Assembly: GCA_018806985.1 (NCBI GenBank)
Contig: JADANN010000386.1
Span: 310,001-374,000, forward strand
DNA from: Angiostrongylus vasorum
Lineage: Eukaryota > Nematoda > Chromadorea > Rhabditida > Metastrongylidae
Direction of reading: 5' to 3'
Length of the DNA stretch: 64,000 nucleotides
Shown: positions 54,890 to 64,000 of the stretch, piece after piece
How positions within the stretch are numbered: position 1 is the first letter of the stretch
Layout: each line of letters begins with the position of its first letter
Notes under the pieces: generated by a model
What the model was told of the DNA's origin: nothing
The model's database searches: none
What the model saw: the letters and a program-made list of their open reading frames with translations, nothing else
Position numbers and translations under genes: made by a program

Positions 54890-56787
54890 CTATGCAAGTC
54901 AAAATGTATCGATTTTTAGTAGAAAGAAGCCGTTATTTTCGCTCTTTAGCCAGTAAAATAAACGCTCATCGTCCACAACATGGTTGAGGAGCGCACAGTG
55001 ACACCGAACGCAATAGAAAAATGTGCGATCTGCTTTCGAATACGTGGTCGGTGTCACCACGTTTTCATCTGCGCCTAAAGAGATTTGTCTCTTTGCAAGT
55101 AGTTGCTTAGAAATACACTGGTATCGATTAAGTTCGTTTGCTCATTTTGTTAGCTAGTAGTCTATGCTAGCTAGTAGCGTAAGTATTTCAGTTGGCTTCC
55201 TCATCTAACGCAGTGCTACTGCTGACTGTACAGAGAACGCCTATTAAACAGGCCAATGCAGCACCTTAATCACTTTAGAAATCCATTTAGGACGACAGAA
55301 ATGACGACATTGATGATCTCAGTGTCTGCGGAAAACAATAACCATGTTACGACGATACGTTATTCCAATGCTGCGAAATTCCCTGAAAATCTGTTCGCAT
55401 CATTAACAGCAGAGAACGTCTATACAGAGCAAAAATCAGCACTCTACTTATAAAACTTCTTCAAAAATGAACGAGCTACAAATTCTTACCAATTTAAAAG
55501 TGTTAGTTTCTGTACTTCTTGTAAATTTTAAAAAGCAATAATAAGCGTTGTACTCTACTATTCATCATTCTCGTATTAAAGACGGACTGATGTTAAGATT
55601 ATCAGGAAAACTTTTCTGGAATTGAAGTTGTCGGATCAGATATTATTTGGAAACAGGTGAAAACTTTTGAGCGAAAAAACATCATCTTTAGCTGGCATTC
55701 TAGCAAATCTACCAGACGACTCGCTTCAACAACAGAATCCTACTCTGAATGGGCATCGAATGCCCAAAACGTCAATTTCGTCATGAGAGCAGACATAAAT
55801 AGGAAAACATTCGGATCCTATTCAATATTGATTCATTGAAATTACGCGATTTGCAGCTTTCCATTGTTTCTATTGTGAATTTGAGGAGTAGTAACTTTTT
55901 AACCAACTGTGTTTCCACTATTCGTATTCCCTGGTCTGTCGCGTTTCGATACTCGTGTATTTTTCATTCATTATCAACCTGTATGTCAGATTCGCTATCA
56001 ATTTATGCACAGAGAACATTCCTATTATACAACTCTACAATACAATATTGGATCCCGACTGCCGAAACTTCGTTGTGCTAAGTGATCCAACCTACCAGTT
56101 TATTTTTTCGCCGTTTCAGCTACTCACATGTGAAAGTGACTTTTTTCTGTAAAGACCGATTTACTTTTTCGCATACTGGATAGACGTCTATAGCATCATG
56201 CAGAAGAAATGCGCTTTAGAAAACGAGATGGTTAACGACATAACACCGAAGCAATAATACTCGAATAATAAAAAAGCACTAGATTATTATGCCATTACTA
56301 CTCCTACTGTTAAACGAGAACTGATTATTATTAGCCCGCACATACCAAGTGTAACTTTTTAAAAGACTCCTCGTTAACACTCGAATTTTTTATGGCTAGT
56401 ACGCATTGCTGAATAGAAAGGGGGAAGCAACAGCAAAGTGCACGCCCTCGTTGTTGGTCGTACGTCGTCGGCTTCATGCCAATAATAAGCATGTTTTTGG
56501 TAAGCTGAAAGAGTAAGAAGCAAGAAAAGAACAAGGTAAGAGAGTCTCTGCAGAGCGAAAAGATCTGAGTGAGAACGACCTAACGTCAGTCGTATATGCA
56601 GTCCACCAAAATGGGGTCAGTTCTGAATATTGGCATTACCACACTCTCATTGCACTCTGAAATTTGCACAAACGAAATTTTTTTCGAAATTCGTCCATCA
56701 CTTGAAATCCGATATTTCAATGGCATTCTAGAATGAAAGAAACTAGGGGTATAATTTCCTTTGTTTTTATTTCTTGATAAAACTCAG
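54890..56787. other. Unannotated DNA
   Basis: No recognised gene or repeat. Frames at 55256 and 55657 have no splice or domain support. Confidence 0.35.
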
Positions 56788-57062
56788 GATAAAGCTCTCA
56801 GCGTTGATCAATCCCCTGAGGGATGCGCCATGCATTCGACTATATTAAATATCGTTGGAGGTGATTGAATGCATATATGGCCTCCACAATGAGTCGCGGT
56901 GGCCTACCGATGTATCGGGCCTGTGCTGTTATCCTCCCAGACAAGTCTGGTACCAATTTTCCCACCACGGAGGGATGGAAGGCTTGGTGGGACATGGGCG
57001 CGGGGATCGATTCCACGTGGGCCGCAGTGGCGCCTCCAAGCACTGCGCCACAAGCGGTCCTA
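56788..57062 (-). repeat. SINE-A, full-length, close to consensus
   Basis: On the minus strand: head TGTGGCGCAGTGCTTGGAGG CGCC (box A), box B TGGAATCGATCCCCGCGCCC, body CCACCAAGCCTTCCATCCCT through GATCAACGCTGAGAGCTTTA. It gives long open frames on both strands (56840-57207), all spurious. Confidence 0.92.
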
Positions 57063-58089
57063 TTTTTTTGATATTTGTTCGAAATTCGAAGTGGACGACG
57101 ATTTCTATCATCGCATTTTTTCACGTGAATCACACCAGGCTTTCCGGATTCCACAAAAATCACGTAATTTTATTATGAAAACTTGTGAGTGCTTATGCGA
57201 AAATTGAAGCCCAGTTTGTTTGTTTTTCTCTGAGCTAAGTGAATTTGTCAACTACTCACTCAATTGAATATTCGATAAAGGAAAAGGTCAAAAAGCACTA
57301 TAAAGGTTGCTATAATGAAAGTTAAAGAGTACAAACGACCTGAGTTCTTGCACTACTATTCTCATGTGATCACTGTTTAATCGAATCCGGGCATTCTTTG
57401 CCTTTTTTTTTCTTTTTGTTTGGAATTCGTTCTTCCCAGAAAATGTGGCGTATTAGAGAGAAATAGTCAAGCACTCATGCGCTCTTCTTAAGCTGTTCCT
57501 TCCCGACAAAATGCCCCGCATTTGAATACCGATGCTAACAGCAAGAAGAACTGCGCATCCAACTCAAGTATTTCTGCACAAATGAAATATCGTTTCCTCA
57601 ATTTTCTTCAAATACACCTCTCCATTTGGGCTTCCTTCTTAGTAACAAGCTGTGTAAGTCTCTTTTTAGACTTATTCACTTATTGCTGCTCAAACGCTAC
57701 TTAACATTGAATTTTTGTAAAACATTGGCAGCTATTCAACACTGTTTACATACATCCAAGAAACTTGGCGCGCAAAACGTGGAACAGCGAATAGTAAAAA
57801 TAAACTTATATCACGAGATTAAACGAACCGAAGAGAACTTAACCAAAAAGTTATTGATTCTCTTCGAGTGTTTTTTCTTTCAAAACCATTGTCTTCCACA
57901 CTATTAATCCGTAACTAACCGTTCGACTCGCCCTACCTAATCATTCGTGGTCGGTTGTGCCATTGCTCTCAGAAATCGTTGTCACCTTGACAGTGTCGTA
58001 TCCTCTCAACAGTAAACAACACTTATCACCTGAGACACGACGGTTCACGATTGCTTGTGATGCTGCTTAAAGGCATAAAAAATTTCTCA
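57063..58089. other. Unannotated DNA
   Basis: No recognised feature; a frame at 57626-57907 is not supported. Confidence 0.3.
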
Positions 58090-58215
58090 CAACAGAGTGT
58101 TATGTGAAATACAACCACAATGATGCTAAAATATTTGCAAAACTCAGACCGCAGGTCAGATTCGAACCTACGATTACCTTCTACGGGGTCTCGCGCGTTG
58201 GTTACTGCACACCGA
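58090..58215 (-). repeat. SINE-B-related copy with canonical box B
   Basis: On the minus strand: GGGCTTCGGTGTGCAGTAAC CAACGCGCGAG (box-A-like), then TCGTAGGTTCGAATCTGACC, which contains a consensus tRNA box B (GGTTCGAATC), then CGGTCTGAGTTTTGCAAATA and GCATCATTGTGGTTGTATTTC. Together with 54033-54160 it supports a tRNA-Arg-like origin for SINE-B. Confidence 0.75.
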
Positions 58216-61200
58216 AGCCCTTGCTTTAGCTTTCTCTCAGCCAGTTTACTTTGTCAGGTCTGCCTATCTTAGAATTGCAGGGACGACCGTTCCCAAAATA
58301 CAACACGTAGACGAACAAAAGACGCAAAATATTATCAGCTGACGGTCGAATCTACATTCAAAAATTCAAATCCACCCCACTATGGATGACTGCTCCAAGG
58401 CGGACAACAAATCGATTGGAAGAAGATAGAGTTGTGCACTAGAGAATAGAGAATCTAAATCAAGTATAGACAATTATCAGTTTTCTCCTAGCAGATTTTC
58501 CATTTCAGTGATTTGACTGCTATTCTCGCTTGTTCATTTGCAATATACAGTGCTGAATTTGCTCACCACGGAATATTCACTCAACACCAAAAGGAAAATT
58601 AACGTTATTATCTGAAAGTCATGCCAGGCTCGTCGAGCTTCTCGAAACTTATACCAGAATTGTGATCCCTCAAGGGAACGAATTTCCACTGAGCCATTCT
58701 GCCGAATGACGAGGACGAAAAAGGCATTATTTATGCCCGCACGAGTTCCTCAATGATTAACGGGATCCTAGGTGAAAAGTCAATTTTCCAAAGTGTGAAG
58801 GATTTACTAATTCTTTTAAACGATGAATGCTTTAGTAAGCACATAATCTCTACACTAGCAACTGAACAACTTACTCATTTTTTTTCACTTATTCTTTTAT
58901 GTACTCCTTGACTAATTTGTGGTATTTTGTCTTCCCAGACCAGGATAGTTTGTGGGAATTCACAAGTGAATATCAAAGTTTCTGTCGAATTTAAAGTATT
59001 TGGGTTTGTCACTCACAGATTTAGTCATGATAGAAGTAATTCACTGAAGAGATGTCCAACTTCTTCCCTAAAGAGCTCAAAATCTCACATTCTTTTAAAA
59101 GACTTCATCAAATTGTCGACACGCATATAACCTTCTTACGTTTTGCTCGAAGGAAGAGAGATTTTTCTTATTGGCAGTAACGATAAAAACGAGTAGAAGA
59201 TTTCTAAGCACTCCGAGCTACTTCGGCCACGCCGTTGAAAAAAGAAATCGACTAGCGTGTCAGTTTTCTTACAATTCGTCAAATTGTTTATTTTGTATGC
59301 ACAAACCAGTCCTTTTCGATGGATAGTACAAGCAAATAACTTTGACTGAAATTTCTTGTGCTCGTTCTTTAATATGCGCAACCTTACTCAATCATTTCGA
59401 TGAGCTGACGTCGTCACCGTAACCCAAATACTCGTCACCATTCATGTCTCTTTGTTCGATGCTAGGTTCATATTTCTCTAAGCATTCTTGAAATGCGATC
59501 AGCCAAAGGTTTATGCGTACAGAACGGAGTTTGTTGTTTATCTCTTGCATTTTCTTTCATCATTCTCCGAAGACACCTCGGCAGCGCTGCTTATTGACGG
59601 TGCTCATGCACTTTTGACACAAGTCATTATTTATACACCACATAAGCCGACTTTTTTTAGCACACGATGAAATAATCACACTATGAAAAGATTCCCTATT
59701 AACTCCTTCATAGTTCTATTTTCATCGAAACATTGCAAATATGAGCAGCGTAGCAAAGCAGCTCACTAACAACCACTACTTCGCTGATGTCGAAGCCGAA
59801 AGTAGGTTTCTTTGAGTGGGATAACGGGCCTCAGTACTCACGAAGGAATCCACATTTCGGCTCCTTGTCTTGACCACTGTGGATGTAACTTCGTCGAAGC
59901 CCTCTTCTTTACTTCTTTTCTTGACACCAATGTGTAAAATAACCATCGATCAACACACTCATTCTCACTACCGTGATTAGTTAAGTTATCGTCAACGTCT
60001 CCATATCGGTTCCATTTATGTGGAATTCAGAATGAAATTTATGTAATTACTCTTCGCAACGTGGAACAAATGCTGTCGTGTTCGTCTGAATAAGCTTCAT
60101 TTCTTTACTCTTCGACCTATGTGGTCTGGTCCCCGCAAGGTAATGCATTATTGCTAGTATCTAAAGTGCAGCCGCATTGGCACAACACGAAAAAAAGTGC
60201 AATACATCAAAAGTTGAACACGTCCTAACAAGTGCAAAAACTGCCATAATCCTCTAAACACCATTTTCTCTCCGAATCAAGCGCAACCAAGTATTGTTCG
60301 CTGCAGCTGTCTCTTCCATCTTTTTTAAAACGCTTCCATCTCACACCTTGATATTAGTGTGTTTAGAATTTCAGCACACTTAAATGGTGATACGAAGGTG
60401 GCCGTACTTCTAAGTAAATGAGCGTTTAAAATAACACCCACCTCTCTCGTTCATCGTGTTTTTTAAGATTTGACAGTTCTTTGCGTGTCTTTTTCATTAG
60501 AAATGCGAAAGCTAAAGATTCACGTGCGCGGTTTAGGCGCTTAACTTATGCAGTTGGAGTTTGCTGGCCTGGGCGACATGATCAATCAGGGTGCTTGTTT
60601 CTGCGACAACGCGTTCAGCTTCCAAGACAATTTGATCTAATTGCAGCACTTACACATGCACTTGTTCAAATCCACATATGAGTCTTGCCCATAGGAGTGT
60701 TTGCATGGTGGCTATCTGTTCGAATGTTCGTAGGTGATTCCATTATTTCATCTTGCTTGACAATGAAAGCTAACAAATGCACCGTCGTTATTCCATTAGT
60801 TCAGGAACCACTGAAAATGCTTGTCCCAAAAGTCTCACAACGGTTAAACATCATCCAAATTAACAGGACTAATGAAATTGTTGCCTTTTTTCGCTCGCGC
60901 ACACTATTCATCAATTAAGTCCTGATTCGTTCGCCTCTTTCAAATAGGGTTAAAGTTCACATCGTATTTATAGGCAATGAATTAATAAAGATGCAAAGTG
61001 GGGCTACATCTGTTATTCCTACTTTCACATTACTATAGAAGTAACAGAAATTGTAGCATCATAGTAAACAACCAAAACCTGGAAACTAAAAAAAGCGATG
61101 CAAATTGCAAATGTTCCAAATGAAAGATACATTAGTCATGATTTCATATCTACGTTGTACAAAGTTGTCAGTGAGACAGAAGTAAAGAATATTGAGCAAG

Positions 61201-63336
61201 ACCTGTTGCGTTGAACGTTGAAACGGTTTTCAACTTCTTTATCTGCTCTACATAGTCAATCCTTTTTAAATCATTACCAGGCACATGCCCACCCATTTCT
61301 GACATGTCCACAATGTCTGAGCTCTAACGAAATTAAGAAATGACAAATGCAATGCCAAATTAGTCCACGTTACCGTGCTAAGTGGAACCCACGAAATCTC
61401 AACAAACGATTCATTTAAGTTAGCTGTGGTGTCAAATTCCTACTGAATAATTTAACACTTACCCTCCGTTAGTAAAGCCGTGAGCTAGGCGGTTGAAGAG
61501 CAAACAACGATTAACGACCCGCTCTTTCTTCCTCTTTCTTTCTTTCTCTATCTCTCTCCCTATTCTTCCTTCGGATGCCGAAATCGCGTGAATTCCACAA
61601 TCCTTCTGAAGTTGTGTTTATGGTGTGTCGAGCTCCGCCCCTAAACACTGCGCTCTTAGCATAACATGCATACTTATAGATAGAGAATCTCGTCTCGTTT
61701 CTGACTTCAAGTTTCGCGCATTCGCCCGCCTTCCTTTCGTGTCATTTTCTCCAACCAACCGATTTTCTGCGTCATCTACGAAATCAACTCGGAGATTCGT
61801 GTACTGGAAACAAATTTATCTCGCTGTCACACAACTCAAGCTCTCCTCGGTTGTAGTTTGTGAATTCGAGTTCGAAATTCAGGACTAAACTGAGCATTAG
61901 ACTCGTTACCATATCTAAATTGGGGGCTCACGATTCATTTAATATCTCATCTAATTCGCCGCTTGAAGAGGCCATACTAATTTATTATCATCTCAGTAAT
62001 ACACCTCTTCGACTCTTCACCAACGTGTATGCGCTATTTTTTCCTACTTTTTTCCGTATTACGCAGTTCTTTCTCAAATATACGACCTAATTTAAGCCTT
62101 ACTCTAGTGTTCAACGTGCTGGTTGTTGACAATGAGAAATTCGTGCTTCTTTGATTATTCAAAATTTTAGTCGACACTTTCTCACAAGTGATTCTCCTGT
62201 AAAGTTTCGCCAAGAAGTAACCATTACACGCTAACGCCTCGGCTCTATTATGAAACCGAGCATACGCAAAGGATCATCCATTCTCCAAGAGGTCGATCAC
62301 TCATTTACGGCGGGGTGGTTTACATTCTGGTTCTTTTTGTAACAGCTCTTCAGTCCCCCCCAAATTCTTATTCCACATTGTGTTGAACGTATCGTGCAGT
62401 TTTTGTGAATTGCGGAATAATTCATACACCAGCCTTCATCTCAATTCGCCACTCTAGACCACAATGACTGCATAATCAGCTTTAATTTGTAAATACTTGT
62501 ACTTAGAAAATTTATAACGAGTTGCTCGTTTAGGAATCGATATTCAGAAAAAATTGGCAGATGCAATGATATGAGACGAAGATAGAAATAATTCCTTTTT
62601 GCTGAGTTTTATAGACACGAATAGGGAAACATCTTGAGCTCATGGGTGAGGGACGTGAACTAATCTGTTAGGCATATGCTTTCTAATGTGTGAATGTGTG
62701 GCGGCCGTTGAGAAATCTGTGCTACTACTCAAGTTGCCTTTGTTTTCGACAACTTGCAGTACCCTTTCTGCTGTGAGCCAGGGTCTGTATTGAGGAAGGA
62801 GCTCATGGTCCCGTAGCAAATGCGATATGTTGACGTCGAGCATCTTGCCACACTGATATAGTGTAAATCTTCACATTATCGAGGAGTTCACTGCACTCAG
62901 GATCATCACAATGACTTGACAGATGCAACTTGATGAATATGTGAACAATAGATGTCCTGACTTTTTCTTTGTGTATAAAATTTCTTACTCATATGTCATG
63001 AGCAGCATTCAGCAACAAAAAAAAAGGTGTTCATTAGAGCATGCACGAATCCTATTTCCCCTCTTGCAAGTAATTTTCATTGCACTGGAGAGGCACAGAA
63101 TTATCATAAATGAACTCGTCTGTTAGTCGTTTTACGAGATGCTTAAAAAGAGCTTAGTAAATTCGTGAGTACGAAATCTCGTCCCGAAGGATTAATTGTG
63201 AACGCAGAAAGACAAGAATGCGTAGAACATGAGCATCCTATCTCTAGGATAAAAAGCGATAACCATAGCAATCATCCTAGTTATTCGCCTAGAATAAATC
63301 ATCATGTAAAACTGTTGTAATATCTCATTGTTACAG
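58216..63336. other. Large repeat-poor stretch without recognised exons
   Basis: About 5 kb with none of the RTE or SINE families that fill the rest of the window. A polypyrimidine tract (CTTTCTTCCTCTTTCTTTCT and similar) lies at about 61520-61573. It could be intron or upstream control DNA of the Rab gene to the right (inference). Short frames such as 60481-60681 and 61625-61888 lack support. Confidence 0.4.
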
Positions 63337-63447
63337 GTGATGCTTCTGGGTGACAGCTGTACAGGTAAAACTTGTTTACTAGTACGTTACAAGGATGGAG
63401 CATTCCTCAGCAACAATTTTATTTCAACCGTAGGAATTGATTATCGG
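63337..63447 (+). CDS. rab-37: Rab GTPase exon (Rab26/Rab37 type): P-loop and switch I
   Basis: Rab GTPases are membrane-bound switches that direct vesicle traffic; the Rab26/37 group acts on secretory and dense-core vesicles. Acceptor CATTGTTACAG (ending 63336) and donor CGG|GTACGT (63448) bound a phase-0 exon of 37 codons. It begins VMLLGDSCTGKTCLL: the P-loop is GDSCTGKT with the Lys and Thr that bind phosphate and Mg. It continues RYKDGAFLSNNFISTVGIDY, with the switch I Thr in STVG. The KDGAFL...FISTVGIDYR phrasing is characteristic of Rab37/Rab26, with Ser-Cys-Thr in the P-loop. The N-terminal exon(s) must lie upstream and the WDTAGQE (switch II) exon downstream; neither was found in the window. 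The symbol is assigned by family resemblance. Confidence 0.88.
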
Positions 63448-63944
63448 GTACGTTAAGAACATCAAAAATAGAAAAACAAATGAACAAATCACTATAAAGT
63501 AGGAGACATAATAGTGAATGTGAGAGGTCTGACGAGTGCTTGTCAAGATGACAATTATTTTCAGCGTTATGAGATGTGAGTGAATGAATTTTAGGAATAT
63601 TAATAATAGTTTTAATATAACTAGCCTGAGGAAAAAAAATTGCAGTAAACCCATTCAGCGAGAAATGCTCAGGATAACGTTAATAAAGAAATCTTCTAGC
63701 CTTTTTATCTCTTCGTTTGGAGTACCGAGACGGCAAAAACGGCAAAAAATAGGCTGAAGTTTCATCCGCATAACTGCAATCAAACCGTACACTTCATCAT
63801 ATCCGTATAACTAGTAGTTCGATATGACTAAAAAACGCTAAAGACCGTATCTCATAAACAGCTTCATATAAACGCCCATCCCTCGCTTTATCATTCATGT
63901 CACTAGTTTAATACAAATACGAATTTCCGGTACTTTTTTTCCAG

Positions 63945-64000
63945 GGAACTACCCCCATCGTTGACACGACGCTCCTCGAAGACCAAGCGGGCAACATGTT
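63945..64000 (+). CDS. Candidate exon at the window edge
   Basis: A strong acceptor (GGTACTTTTTTTCCAG, ending 63944) opens GC-rich sequence that is open to the window end in two frames. In phase 0 from the Rab exon it reads GTTPIVDTTLLEDQAGNM. This does not look like the segment that should follow switch I in a Rab (the beta strands leading to WDTAGQE), so it may be an alternative exon, an exon of an embedded gene, or a false exon. Truncated by the window. Confidence 0.35.

Noticed and set aside
56840..57207. Overlapping 100-codon protein genes on both strands
   Set aside because: All frames lie in a SINE-A copy and recur at every other copy; none has splice or domain support.
1..64000. CRISPR arrays, bacterial operons, riboswitches or phage genes
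   Set aside because: The window is clearly eukaryotic (introns, SINEs, LINEs); no regularly spaced repeats or prokaryotic gene organisation were seen.

Overview
This is eukaryotic DNA, most likely from a clade V (strongylid, hookworm-like) nematode. Evidence: one recognisable gene is split into very short exons with nematode-type acceptors (T-rich tract then CAG), the DNA is AT-rich and gene-poor, and the window is filled with decayed RTE-type LINEs and tRNA-derived SINEs of the kind common in hookworm genomes. The species is an inference; no marker gene is present.

Layout. 1-6.4 kb: SINE pieces and a long foldback element (4.19-5.05 kb). 6.45-6.79 kb: an exon-like reading frame that runs straight into the 5' end of a decayed RTE-A LINE (6.79-10.1 kb, +), followed by an opposite-strand RTE-B fragment. 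10.8-15.5 kb: mostly unannotatable DNA with two SINE-B clusters. 15.8-19.2 kb: the best RTE-A copy (-), endonuclease plus reverse transcriptase, disabled by frameshifts and a stop. 19.2-20.5 kb: a short terminal-inverted-repeat element and a membrane-helix C-terminal exon (-). 21.1-24.0 kb: two RTE-B pieces. 25.7-28.6 kb: a SINE-B with a 14-bp target-site duplication, a SINE-C, a SINE-B tandem, an internally deleted RTE-A and a SINE-A. 30.3 kb: a likely C-terminal exon (-). 31.1-33.1 kb: RTE-B without its endonuclease. 33.6-38.6 kb: pseudogene, SINEs, piggyBac relic and a large SINE-B palindrome. 39.5-43.6 kb: two weak exon candidates, an inverted-repeat element and an RTE-A endonuclease piece. 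44-48 kb: several SINE-A copies, a phosphatase-like C-terminal exon (-) and an 82-bp AT microsatellite. 49.5-50.4 kb: a dead mariner. 50.8-58.2 kb: scattered SINEs and a few exon candidates on the minus strand. 58.2-63.3 kb: nothing recognisable. 63.3-64 kb: a Rab GTPase exon (Rab26/Rab37 type, +) and a further acceptor-bounded exon at the window edge.

How it fits together. The only confident host coding sequence is the Rab exon carrying the P-loop and switch I; its other exons lie outside the window or were not found. The rest is transposon-driven: two RTE LINE lineages (A and B) probably supplied the retrotransposition machinery for the SINEs. SINE-A and SINE-C share a tRNA-like head and differ in their 3' bodies. 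SINE-B has a separate, tRNA-Arg-like head and is repeatedly found as inverted head-to-head pairs. I found no new multi-gene system. The most novel material is this SINE set, its recurrent palindromes, and several unrecognised exon-like frames.
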